From: Anaeroplasmataceae bacterium
GTDB lineage: Bacteria; Bacillota_I; Bacilli_A; Acholeplasmatales; Anaeroplasmataceae
DNA: 33,904 nucleotides
Assembly: GCA_020025015.1 (NCBI GenBank)
Contig: JAHHSV010000013.1
Location: 1 to 33,904 of the forward strand
Direction of reading: 5' to 3'
Part shown: positions 7,376 to 14,078 of the stretch, in pieces
Layout of the letters: each line of letters starts with the position of its first letter
Position numbering within the stretch: position 1 is the first letter of the stretch
Position numbers and translations under genes: made by a program
The notes under the pieces: model-generated
Told to the model about the DNA's origin: nothing
The model's input: the letters and a program-made list of their open reading frames with translations, nothing else
Database searches by the model: none

Positions 7376-7890
7376 ATGAAAATATAAGATTTGAGTTAGA
7401 AAAAATAAGTGATGATCTTGTAGAACTAAAATTTATAATTAATGAATCTAATATACTTGCTTTTAATCAAAATGATGAATGCACAACGGCTAGATGGGAC
7501 TTTAGATGAATAGTAGATTATTTTACTGAAAATTTGGTGAATATAATGAAAGAAGATAAGTTCCCATTTGATGCAGATGGAGTAACTTCAGCAGAGCTAG
7601 ATAATAATGTTTCATCATTAGATTGGGTCTCTATGAGTATAGACGAAATGGAAGAAAATTACGAAGGACAATATAATTGGGGACAAAAACATTCTTGGTT
7701 ACATGCTGCAAATGGAGCGGTACTACCTGATGTATTCTTTAGATGAGTAGGAGCAAACGTTGAAATTTCATGTTGGAATTCTGATTTATAGGATGGTGTA
7801 GAATTCATAGATGATAATAATTGTGCATATGTAAATTGTAATGATTTTTAAGAGGCTATAAAAAATTTGTTCGAGATTATAAAATATTAA
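7376..7890 (+). pseudogene. Decayed immunity-like hypothetical gene
   Basis: One reading frame stays protein-like for about 170 codons from about 7373 to the TAA at 7888-7890. It is broken by TGA at 7507-7509, TGA at 7744-7746, TAG at 7789-7791 and TAA at 7849-7851, all in the same frame. The probable original start, ATG 7376, is one base out of frame, so a frameshift is also present. The conceptual product starts like IRFELEKISDDL, has a tryptophan-rich middle (YNWGQKHSWLHAANG) and then AVLPDVFFR, VGANVEISCWNSDL and a C-terminal helix EAIKNLFEIIKY. The HSWLHAANGAVLPDVFFR type of motif recalls small bacterial immunity or DUF proteins often found near toxins or defence genes. I cannot name the family. 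Loss of function looks complete. Confidence 0.65.
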
Positions 7891-8123
7891 CTATGCGTTA
7901 AAATGAGTTAATGAGTTTTTAATATATTGTGTCTTTAAGTAAGTCCCATTTATATTTTGTTGTAATTGAATCTGAACTATAAGCTATTGGTATGTTCTTA
8001 TAGTTTATGAACTAGCATCCTAGTGCTTGAGAACATATCAACTAATAGGTCTTAAAAAAACATATTTTTAAGATTTTGTATGTTCATCACGTTGTTACCC
8101 CACATATGGAATATGTTGTAGTA
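7891..8123. other. Non-coding stretch with inverted repeats
   Basis: No gene is visible. Three inverted repeats are present. TTGGTATGTTCT at 7987-7998 pairs with AGAACATATCAA at 8030-8041, with an inner ACTAG/CTAGT stem at 8011-8024. CTTAAAAA pairs with TTTTTAAG at 8051-8072. ACATAT pairs with ATATGT at 8102-8116. These could belong to a small RNA or to remains of a mobile element. None has a clear terminator tail. Confidence 0.45.
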
Positions 8124-8183
8124 TTAGAATTAAATAAATAATGATTAGAAATCCCATTGGCAGGTATGCTTTTGGGATTTTTC
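8124..8183 (+). repeat. 60-nt direct repeat, copy B
   Basis: This is the second copy of the element at 3219-3278, in the same orientation and about 88 percent identical. The two copies bracket 4.9 kb containing the AbiE-like pair, the primase-helicase and the immunity-like pseudogene. The right half of this copy doubles as an intact terminator hairpin. Confidence 0.75.
8149..8182 (+). terminator. Rho-independent terminator in repeat copy B
   Basis: AAATCCCA at 8149-8156 pairs with TGGGATTT at 8173-8180, with T residues to 8182. It would stop transcription entering from the decayed genes upstream. Confidence 0.65.
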
Positions 8184-8207
8184 TTTGTCATTTTTATAAC
8201 TAAATTA

Positions 8208-8241
8208 CTACAAATGGTGGGATTAAATTCCCTTTTTGTAG
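8208..8241. promoter_or_regulatory. Inverted repeat ahead of the ATPase fragment
   Basis: CTACAAA at 8208-8214 is mirrored by TTTGTAG ending at 8241, with further partial pairing (GGGA with TCCC) inside. It lies 36 nt before the ATG of the ATPase fragment and may be an operator or a leader hairpin. Confidence 0.4.
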
Positions 8242-8276
8242 ATAGTGTAATGGTATTGTAGAAGGTTGGTGTTAAA

Positions 8277-8440
8277 ATGATTAGTAGAATAATTAAAAAA
8301 GTACTTATTAATAATATAAAAACTTATCCCGTAATATTAGTTACTGGTGCCAGACAAGTAGGAAAATCTACACTATATTATGAATTAGCTAAGGAATATA
8401 ACTTTAACTATGTATTTTTAGAAGATATTGACAATAGAAG
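8277..8440 (+). pseudogene. 5' fragment of a DUF4143/AAA_14-type ATPase
   Basis: Only the first 54 or so codons of a AAA-type ATPase remain. They carry the Walker A motif VTGARQVGKST at about residues 22-32 and the following YVFLEDIDNR strand, matching the N-terminus of the common ATPases that pair an AAA_14 domain with DUF4143 (usually 380-450 residues). The frame then runs without a break into the tail of a group II intron maturase and stops at a TGA at 8490-8492. The C-terminal nine-tenths of the ATPase is missing. The ribosome site before ATG 8277 is modest (GAAGGTTGG). The fragment cannot be a working enzyme. Confidence 0.75.
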
Positions 8441-8753
8441 TGAAAGTATGACTTTAGATAAAAGTTTTGAAAGATTAAACTGGGCTATATGAGGTTGGGT
8501 AAATTATTTTAGAATAGGAAAGATGAAAACATTCCTAGCACAAGTTGATGCCAAACTACGAATAAGAATAAGAACGATAATTTGGCAATGGAAGGTCACA
8601 AAAAGGAGGATTATAAATCTTATTAGATGTGCCTTTTCAGAGAATGAAGCGAGAGGGTTGGCTAACTGTAGAAAAGGATATATGTATGTAGCACACTCTA
8701 ATATTCTGCAAAATGCAATAACAAAAGAACTTTTGGCTAGAATTAAATTATAA
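8441..8753 (+). pseudogene. ltrA: C-terminal fragment of a group II intron maturase (ltrA)
   Basis: This is the 3' remnant of a group II intron-encoded reverse transcriptase/maturase. The remaining part reads SFERLNWAI, then TGA, then GWVNYFRIGKMKTF. Further on come IRIRTIIWQWK, FSENEARGLANCRKGYM and a C-terminal ILQNAITKELL, which correspond to the thumb/maturase X region and the start of the C-terminal region of LtrA-type proteins. The TGA at 8490-8492 sits where the family has arginine (AIRGWVNYF), so AGA to TGA is likely. The RT domain (motifs 0-7 with YADD) is absent. The left junction with the ATPase fragment is near 8436-8462. The stop at 8751-8753 is followed within four bases by intron domain V, the normal layout. 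Confidence 0.85.
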
Positions 8754-8756
8754 ATT

Positions 8757-8832
8757 GAACCGCCGTATACCGAAAGGCACGCACGGTGGTGTGATAGGGG
8801 AGAAAGTTTACAAAACTTTCCCTCTACTCGAT
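8757..8832 (+). ncRNA. Group II intron domains V and VI (3' end)
   Basis: Domain V: ACCGCCGT at 8759-8766 pairs with ACGGTGGT at 8783-8790, capped by an upper stem with a GAAA tetraloop. This is the conserved catalytic hairpin, with a CGC triad in place of AGC. Domain VI: a stem from about 8796 to 8825 (GGGGAGAAAGTTT with AAACTTTCCCTCT) leads to CTACTCGAT, the usual 3' end with the branch-point A. The 3' splice boundary is most likely after 8832. Domains I-IV and the 5' end are missing, so the intron is dead. Confidence 0.85.
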
Positions 8833-8871
8833 TAAAATAAAATGCTTTTTTAAAGTATATATCTTTAATTG

Positions 8872-8880
8872 TGCTATAAT
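8872..8880 (+). promoter_or_regulatory. Extended -10 promoter of cysK-cysE
   Basis: TGC directly followed by TATAAT (8875-8880) gives an extended -10 box 55 nt before the cysK start and 40 nt after the intron 3' end. No convincing -35 is present, which an extended -10 can tolerate. I see no S-box or T-box in the short leader. Confidence 0.55.
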
Positions 8881-8934
8881 TATTTAAGGAACTAGTAGTA
8901 AATAATACTTTTAAATAGATAAAGGGGCGATAAT

Positions 8935-9861
8935 ATGTTATATGAATCAATAATTGATACTATTGGTAATACTCCATTGATTAAGCTTAAGAAAATTAAG
9001 GAGCAATTTGATTTAAAGGCTAATATTTTTGTTAAGCTTGAAAGCCGTAATCCTGGTGGTAGTGTTAAGGACAGGCCGGCTTTAGAAATGATTAAGGGTT
9101 ATATAAATACGGGTAAGATTAATAGTAATACAACTGTAATAGAGCCAACTAGTGGGAATACTGGTATTGGGCTTGCTATGGTTTGTGCTAGATTAGGATT
9201 AAACTTTATTGTTTGTATGCCAGAAACGATGTCTATTGAAAGGCGTAAACTTATTGCCGCCTATGGAGCAAGGCTGATTTTAACTGAGGGTAAGCTTGGT
9301 ATGAAGGGAGCTATTGCTAAGGCTCGAGAATTAGAAGAAGAAATCGGTAATGCAATAGTAGTAGGCCAATTTGTTAATTTGGATAATCCTAAAGCTCATT
9401 ATTTAACAACTGGCCCAGAAATTTATAATGATTTAGAGGGTAAGGTTGATATATTAGTTTCAGGTATTGGAACGGGTGGAACTATTACTGGAATTAGTAA
9501 ATACTTAAAGGAAAAGATACCTAGTGTTTTAGCCATTGGTGTTGAGCCCTTAGATAGTGCGGTTATTAATGGTAATAAGCCAGGAAGCCACAAGCTTCAG
9601 GGCTTAGGGGCAGGCTTTATTCCAGAGGCTTTAGATTTAAGCTTTGTCGATAAGGTTAAAATGGTTAGTAATGAGGAAGCCTATACTATGGCAAGATTAA
9701 TTCCTAAGCTTGAGGGAATATTAGTTGGTATTAGTAGTGGGGCAGCTTTAAGTGTTGCAGTTAAGGAAGCCAAAAAGGAAGAAAATAAGGATAAAAATAT
9801 TGTTGTTGTTTTACCAGATAGTGGTGAACGTTATTTATCAACAGATTTATTTGAGGAGTAA
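8935..9861 (+). CDS. cysK: Cysteine synthase (O-acetylserine sulfhydrylase)
   Basis: This PLP enzyme replaces the acetyl group of O-acetyl-L-serine with sulfide to make L-cysteine in the cytoplasm. At 308 residues it has the standard length. Visible signatures are the PLP lysine Lys45 in GGSVKDRPA, the substrate loop TSGNTGIG, the phosphate-binding GTGGTITG, and the closing SSGAALSVA and LPDSGERYLS motifs. AAAGGGG about 8 nt upstream of ATG 8935 supports the start. The gene ends 1 nt before cysE, whose ribosome site is inside the last cysK codons, so the two are translationally coupled and supply substrate and enzyme of the same pathway. Cystathionine beta-synthase is a close relative, but the pairing with cysE favours CysK. 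Confidence 0.95.
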   Translation: MLYESIIDTIGNTPLIKLKKIKEQFDLKANIFVKLESRNPGGSVKDRPALEMIKGYINTGKINSNTTVIEPTSGNTGIGLAMVCARLGLNFIVCMPETMSIERRKLIAAYGARLILTEGKLGMKGAIAKARELEEEIGNAIVVGQFVNLDNPKAHYLTTGPEIYNDLEGKVDILVSGIGTGGTITGISKYLKEKIPSVLAIGVEPLDSAVINGNKPGSHKLQGLGAGFIPEALDLSFVDKVKMVSNEEAYTMARLIPKLEGILVGISSGAALSVAVKEAKKEENKDKNIVVVLPDSGERYLSTDLFEE

Positions 9862-9862
9862 T

Positions 9863-10567
9863 ATGAAAAGATTAATGGAGCTAGCGCTAAAGACAGATAA
9901 AGAGGCGCATTTAGATATATTTCCAATTCTATATTTTGCTAAAAGCCTACGTAAGCTTTTGTTTTTTGCTTACTTTTATGATAAGAATCAAGAAAATTAT
10001 TGTGATTATTATATAAAGACTAAAAATGCTTTAACAACCTTTGTTAAGGAAGAGGATGTCGATAGAATCTTTGAGGATTTAGCAGATATTAGAATTATGC
10101 TTGATGAGGATGTTGAGGCAATGATTAAAAGTGATCCAATAAATCCCACAAAGCAGGAGGTAATATTATGCTATCCCGGCTTTGAGGCTATCACCTATTA
10201 CCGCATTGCCCATTTGATTTATAAATTAGACTATAAGCTTGTTGCTAGAGTAATTAGTGAATATGCTCATCGTAAAACTCAGGTTGATATCCATCCGGGT
10301 GCGACAATTGGTCATCGTTTTTGTATTGATCATGCGACAGGTGTAGTAATTGGTGAAACAACAATAATTGAAGATGATGTTAGAATTTATCAAGGTGTAA
10401 CCTTAGGAGCTAAATCATTAAATGATGCGAGCAAGGTTATAGGCACTAAGCGTCATCCAACTATTCGAAGTGGCGTAATAATTTATGCTAATGCGACAAT
10501 TTTAGGTGGCGATACAGTAATTGAAAAAAATAGTATAGTTAAGGCTAATGATTTTATTGTTAGGTAG
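9863..10567 (+). CDS. cysE: Serine O-acetyltransferase with shortened C-terminus
   Basis: This enzyme acetylates L-serine with acetyl-CoA, the step before CysK. The start is ATG 9863, preceded by GAGGAG inside the cysK end; an upstream in-frame start would add 37 codons wholly within cysK and has no ribosome site. The 234-residue product has an N-terminal helical domain (about 1-125) and a left-handed beta-helix of hexapeptide repeats with the key motifs FEAITYYRIAH, DIHPGATIGHRFCIDHATGVVIGET, RIYQGVTLGA and KRHPTI. The protein stops at DFIVR, just where related enzymes go on with GGNVWLT and SVPP for about 25-40 residues. That tail normally helps feedback inhibition by cysteine and docking into the CysK active site, so regulation here may differ. 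Confidence 0.92.
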   Translation: MKRLMELALKTDKEAHLDIFPILYFAKSLRKLLFFAYFYDKNQENYCDYYIKTKNALTTFVKEEDVDRIFEDLADIRIMLDEDVEAMIKSDPINPTKQEVILCYPGFEAITYYRIAHLIYKLDYKLVARVISEYAHRKTQVDIHPGATIGHRFCIDHATGVVIGETTIIEDDVRIYQGVTLGAKSLNDASKVIGTKRHPTIRSGVIIYANATILGGDTVIEKNSIVKANDFIVR

Positions 10568-10605
10568 GAATAGGTATTAAATTTTTGGATGGAGATTACT
10601 AGACT

Positions 10606-10962
10606 ATGAATATTAGAATTGGCGAAGAAATAATAGCAAGGACAAATAGTGAATTTTTAAACATAGCATTTGGAACAAACCATAAGCTATATCTTAGATC
10701 AATATATAATTTAAGCTCTGATAGTGTAGTGTGGATGATTAGAATTGATTCGACTGAACGCAAGGGCTTTAAAAATTATTACGAGGGTCATTATATAGTT
10801 GAATATTCTAAAGCCGGTGAAACTAGAACACAAAAGCCATATAGACATATATTTAAAATTATAGAAGAATATGGCAAGCGTAAATATATATATTTAGGAA
10901 AATATAAGATAGACAACGAAAAAAGCACGAAAGAAAGAAGATACTTTAAATTAGTAGCATAG
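10606..10962 (+). CDS. Hypothetical 118-residue protein
   Basis: I do not recognise a named family. The protein is basic and rich in aromatic residues, with a strand-like pattern: WMIRID, then NYYEGHYIVEY, a helix-like RHIFKIIEEYGKRKYIYLGKYKID, and a final RRYFKLV. The YIYLGKY...RRYFKLV ending vaguely recalls SRA/PUA-like modules of restriction systems, but this is weak. There is no signal peptide or membrane segment. GGATGGAG lies about 9 nt before the ATG. The gene follows cysE by 38 nt and could be the last gene of that transcript, though nothing links it to cysteine metabolism. Confidence 0.7.
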   Translation: MNIRIGEEIIARTNSEFLNIAFGTNHKLYLRSIYNLSSDSVVWMIRIDSTERKGFKNYYEGHYIVEYSKAGETRTQKPYRHIFKIIEEYGKRKYIYLGKYKIDNEKSTKERRYFKLVA

Positions 10963-11067
10963 TATAATAAATAAGATTTTAAATAAAGATTTTTGTAAGA
11001 CCTGACTAAATTTGATTGGGCCTTGTTCATTTCAAGAATATGAGTAAATAATTTTTAAGCAAATTAA

Positions 11068-11095
11068 TTGCACAAAATGAATCTATCAGTATAAT
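11068..11095 (+). promoter_or_regulatory. Promoter of the peroxiredoxin gene
   Basis: TTGCAC at 11068-11073 and TATAAT at 11090-11095 are 16 nt apart. The expected transcript starts at about 11102, immediately before the leader hairpin. I see no PerR-type box. Confidence 0.75.
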
Positions 11096-11103
11096 AAAAA
11101 GTG

Positions 11104-11123
11104 AAGTTAGGCGATACTAACTT
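11104..11123 (+). promoter_or_regulatory. Leader hairpin GTTAG-N6-CTAAC, copy 1
   Basis: AAGTTAG at 11104-11110 pairs with CTAACTT at 11117-11123 around a 6-nt loop. It lies at the predicted 5' end of the peroxiredoxin mRNA, six bases before the AAGGAGG ribosome site. The same GTTAG-N6-CTAAC unit recurs at 12020-12035 and 22070-22085. Confidence 0.65.
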
Positions 11124-11143
11124 TATGAAGGAGGATTTGTTTT

Positions 11144-11818
11144 ATGCAAGAAAATTTTAATAAAATGCCATTAATTGGCGATAACGCACCTGCATTTACT
11201 GCAGTTACAACACAAGGAACAATTAACTTTCCAAGTGATTATGAAGGAAAATGGGTAATTTTATTTTCTCACCCAGCTGATTTTACACCAGTTTGTACAA
11301 CTGAATTTATGACCTTTGGTTCAATGATTGATGAGTTCAAGGCTATCAATACAGAATTAGTTGGCTTAAGTGTAGATTCTTTATATTCTCACATTGCTTG
11401 GTTAAGAAAAATCCAAGAGCTTGAATGGAAGGATAAGAAGCATATTAATGTAACCTTTCCATTAATTGAGGACATTAGAATGGAAGTTGCTAATAAATAT
11501 GGTATGATCCAACCAGGTCAAAGTAATACGCAAGCTGTTCGTGCTGTATTTGTAATTGATCCAAAGGGAATCATTCGTACTATTTTATATTATCCATTAT
11601 CAACAGGTCGTAACTTTGATGAAATTAAACGTATAGTTTTAGCTTTACAAAAGGTTGATAGTGAAAGCTGCGCAACACCTGCTGACTGGAGACCAGGTGA
11701 CGATGTAATTATCCCACCAGCTGGTTCTTGTGGAACTGCTAAGGAGCGTATGGAAACTCAAACAGATGGTCAATATTGCCTAGATTGGTTCCTATGCTTT
11801 AAGCGTGATAAGAAATAA
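11144..11818 (+). CDS. Peroxiredoxin (Prx6/archaeal 2-Cys-like)
   Basis: This thiol peroxidase reduces hydrogen peroxide and organic peroxides in the cytoplasm. The thioredoxin fold carries the peroxidatic Cys51 in the motif HPADFTPVCTTEF, with a conserved arginine in the later RAVFVIDPKGIIR region. The C-terminal dimerisation part (TPADWRPGDDVIIPPA) and the 224-residue length place it with the Prx6 and archaeal thioredoxin-peroxidase type rather than the shorter AhpC. Cys212 and Cys218, five residues apart near the end (YCLDWFLC), match the resolving cysteine pair known in archaeal members. AAGGAGG lies 9 nt before the ATG. It is a single-gene unit with its own promoter and terminator. No AhpF-type reductase is nearby, so its electron donor is unknown. 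Confidence 0.92.
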   Translation: MQENFNKMPLIGDNAPAFTAVTTQGTINFPSDYEGKWVILFSHPADFTPVCTTEFMTFGSMIDEFKAINTELVGLSVDSLYSHIAWLRKIQELEWKDKKHINVTFPLIEDIRMEVANKYGMIQPGQSNTQAVRAVFVIDPKGIIRTILYYPLSTGRNFDEIKRIVLALQKVDSESCATPADWRPGDDVIIPPAGSCGTAKERMETQTDGQYCLDWFLCFKRDKK

Positions 11819-11836
11819 TAATTTATTAAGATTTAA

Positions 11837-11871
11837 GGACTGTTAGTATAGTAAGACTAATAGTCCTTTTT
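11837..11871 (+). terminator. Terminator of the peroxiredoxin gene
   Basis: GGACTGTTAGT at 11837-11847 pairs with ACTAATAGTCC at 11856-11866 with one G-U pair, followed by five T. It is a strong Rho-independent terminator. Confidence 0.9.
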
Positions 11872-11904
11872 AGCATAAAAAATCAAATATATGAGGGCAA
11901 TTGT

Positions 11905-11933
11905 TTGACTTTTTTAGCTAGAAGTGATAAAAT
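11905..11933 (+). promoter_or_regulatory. Promoter of the MoxR/VWA/LRR operon
   Basis: TTGACT at 11905-11910 and TAAAAT at 11928-11933 are exactly 17 nt apart. The predicted leader is about 145 nt long. A second possible -10 (TATAAT at 11989-11994) has no good -35. Confidence 0.7.
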
Positions 11934-12017
11934 AAACAATCAAAAAAATAATATATGGATATATAGCAAAGCGTTTTTAAATTAGTTGTATAATTTAAAA
12001 ATTATTTTTTTGAAGAC

Positions 12018-12049
12018 TGGTTAGCAGTGCCTAACCAATTAAGGAGGTA
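12018..12049 (+). promoter_or_regulatory. Leader hairpin copy 2 and remote ribosome site
   Basis: TGGTTAG at 12018-12024 pairs with CTAACCA at 12031-12037 around a 6-nt loop. It contains GTTAG-N6-CTAAC and is followed after four bases by AAGGAGGT (12041-12048). That ribosome site is about 38 nt before the first plausible start (ATG 12087), and no in-frame start codon lies closer, because TAA precedes it. Confidence 0.6.
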
Positions 12050-12086
12050 AGTAGAAGGCGGTTATAAAATAGGCTTTCTATATAGT

Positions 12087-13079
12087 ATGCTAGAAGAAAA
12101 CAAGATTTATCAAAGAACTAAGAGAAACTTAATAAAATACGGTTTAATAAAAGCATATGGTTACTCCATTGGTATTTCTTTAATTATAAGTGTTATTTTA
12201 TTTATAGCTTTATATTTAATGAACCCCAAAATTATTTATTTTAGTGCCATTGCTTTTTTAGCCATAGGTTTAATTTTAGGTCCGATTATTTATTTAATTT
12301 TTTATAGACCTAAGGAAATTGAGGTAGCAAGAATAATGGATTCAAGCCTAGCCTTAAACGATCGAGTTAAGACTATGCTTGAGCTTAAGGATGACAATTC
12401 CTTTATGGCTAAATTACAAAGAGAGGAAACATTAGAGGCTTTAGATAAAATTGATAGTAAGAAGCTTTGTTTCAATTTAACAAAGCCTTTGCTAGGCTTT
12501 GTTAAAATATTTTCTATAGCAATCTTAACAATTACTTCGATATTAGTTTTGAATTTCAATATCGTCAGGATAGAAGAAAATAAAATTTTGAATGCGACAG
12601 TTGAAATAAGATATATTGAAACTGAAGGAGGAGTAGTATTAGGGGAGAAAAATCAAGTCATTAAGCTTGGCGATTCAACAAGTGAGGTTGTTGCACTTGC
12701 TAATAAGGGCTATGTTTTTGTTGGGTGGTCAGATGGAAAAGCTCAAAATAGTAGGATTGATGAAAATTGTCAGGAATCGAAGGAAATTAAATCAATCTTT
12801 AGAAAAATAGACAGTACCATTACAGGGGGCTTTACAGCTGATTCAACTGTGCCTAATCCTGATGATATAAAAAACAATAATAACCAAGATGTTGATGGCA
12901 ATATGCCAGGTGCTTCTGGAGAATACATTGAGAATAATCAGGTTATTGATGGTAATACCTATTATAGAGATGTGTATAAGGAATATTTAGAGCAAGCCCT
13001 AAGGGATTTAGAGGCCGGTAAGGAATTATCAGAATATTTAAAATTAATAGTTGAGGATTATTTTCAAATAATCAAGTAG
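12087..13079 (+). CDS. Membrane protein with InlB-type repeat, first gene of VWA operon
   Basis: Three hydrophobic segments are visible at about 22-44, 48-71 and 138-162. Between the second and third is a charged cytoplasmic loop containing ALNDRVKTMLELKD. After the third segment, at about 170-236, comes an InlB B-repeat-like unit with the signature GYVFVGWSDG, then an Asn/Asp-rich linker and a C-terminal helix (YKEYLEQALRDLEAGKELSEYL). This layout resembles DUF4175-like proteins that precede MoxR genes in Bat-type operons, but I cannot confirm the family. The gene is 9 nt before the MoxR gene. The start is uncertain: ATG 12087 has no adjacent ribosome site, and the strong AAGGAGGT lies far upstream. 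The protein is probably a membrane scaffold for the AAA+ and VWA partners (inference). Confidence 0.75.
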   Translation: MLEENKIYQRTKRNLIKYGLIKAYGYSIGISLIISVILFIALYLMNPKIIYFSAIAFLAIGLILGPIIYLIFYRPKEIEVARIMDSSLALNDRVKTMLELKDDNSFMAKLQREETLEALDKIDSKKLCFNLTKPLLGFVKIFSIAILTITSILVLNFNIVRIEENKILNATVEIRYIETEGGVVLGEKNQVIKLGDSTSEVVALANKGYVFVGWSDGKAQNSRIDENCQESKEIKSIFRKIDSTITGGFTADSTVPNPDDIKNNNNQDVDGNMPGASGEYIENNQVIDGNTYYRDVYKEYLEQALRDLEAGKELSEYLKLIVEDYFQIIK

Positions 13080-13088
13080 GAGGAAGCT

Positions 13089-14063
13089 ATGGAAGAATTT
13101 GATGTAAAAGAATTAAGCGCAAGAATCGAAAGAATTTTTGCTGAAATAAGAAAAGATATGATTGGTCAAGAGGATGTAATTAAGGATTCCATCATCGCTA
13201 TGATTGCCGGAGGCAACATTCTATTAGAGGGTGTGCCAGGGGTTGGTAAAACTAGATTAGTTAGAACCTTAGGCAATGTTTTTAATATGTCATTTAAGCG
13301 TATTCAGTTTACGCCAGATTTAATGCCAGCAGATGTTACAGGAACTAATATTATTGTTAAGGATGAAGCGGGTAGCTCAGAATTTAGGTTTGAAAAGGGA
13401 CCAATTTTTGCCAACATTGTTTTAGCTGATGAAATTAACCGTGCAACTCCTAAAACCCAATCTGCCTTACTTGAAGCGATGCAGGAGCATAGGGTTACAA
13501 TTATGGGTAAAACCTATAAGCTTGAAGAGCCATTCTTTGTCTTAGCAACTCAAAATCCAATTGAGCAGGATGGTACCTATCCATTGCCAGAGGCTCAAAT
13601 GGATAGATTTATGTTTAAGATTATCGTTGATAATCCAACCTTTAGTGAACTAGCCAAAATAGTTGCCTTAACTGAGGTAACTATGGATGAGGTTTCTACC
13701 TGTGTTTGTACAAAAGAAGAATTATTAGAGCTAAAAAATATTTCTAATAAGATTTTAGCTAATAAGGATGTATTTGATTATGCAATTAAGCTTTGCATGG
13801 CAACGCATCCTACAGGTGAGTATAAGAGCAAGGCTGCTGTTAAGTATGTTCAGACTGGAGCTTCACCGCGAGCTGCTCAGGCTATTATTAAGGCTAGCAA
13901 GGCTAAGGCCTTAATTGAAGGCAGATATAATATATCTATAGATGATATCAATGAATTAGCCTACCCTGTATTACGTCATCGTTTAAAGCTTAATTTTGAA
14001 GCAATATCTGATGGGGTTAATCAGGATGATGTTATTGGAATGATATTAAAAGAAATAAAGTAA
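13089..14063 (+). CDS. MoxR-family AAA+ ATPase
   Basis: This MoxR (AAA_3) ATPase is thought to act as a chaperone that remodels or activates VWA-domain partners. The 324-residue protein has Walker A EGVPGVGKT at about 47-55, Walker B VLADEINRA with Asp114-Glu115, the arginine-rich sensor stretch TQNPIEQDGTYPLPEAQMDRF, and the C-terminal lid with SPRAAQAIIKASKAKALIEGR. All catalytic motifs look intact. AGGAGG lies about 6 nt before the ATG. The next gene follows after 15 nt. MoxR-DUF58-VWA gene order is well known from Bat-type operons, which supports the assignment. The client here may include the envelope VWA proteins downstream. Confidence 0.95.
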   Translation: MEEFDVKELSARIERIFAEIRKDMIGQEDVIKDSIIAMIAGGNILLEGVPGVGKTRLVRTLGNVFNMSFKRIQFTPDLMPADVTGTNIIVKDEAGSSEFRFEKGPIFANIVLADEINRATPKTQSALLEAMQEHRVTIMGKTYKLEEPFFVLATQNPIEQDGTYPLPEAQMDRFMFKIIVDNPTFSELAKIVALTEVTMDEVSTCVCTKEELLELKNISNKILANKDVFDYAIKLCMATHPTGEYKSKAAVKYVQTGASPRAAQAIIKASKAKALIEGRYNISIDDINELAYPVLRHRLKLNFEAISDGVNQDDVIGMILKEIK

Positions 14064-14078
14064 AAAAGTGGTGATCAT

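Noticed and set aside
7376..7890. TGA as tryptophan (Mollicute-type code) to explain in-frame TGA codons
   Set aside because: Intact genes use TGG for tryptophan and TGA as genuine overlapping stops (DUF58 gene end at 14969, first RCK gene end at 26955). The same frame also has TAG and TAA, and in the maturase fragment the TGA replaces arginine, not tryptophan.
8504..8950. Minus-strand open frame over the intron remnant
   Set aside because: It is the shadow of the maturase tail and domains V/VI, which are clearly recognisable on the plus strand.
9752..9862. Upstream extension of cysE by 37 codons
   Set aside because: The extension lies wholly inside cysK in another frame and lacks a ribosome site; GAGGAG sits correctly before ATG 9863.
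10606..10962. SRA/PUA-like methyl-DNA reader
   Set aside because: Only a loose resemblance of the C-terminal strands was seen; no motif is firm enough to assign the family.
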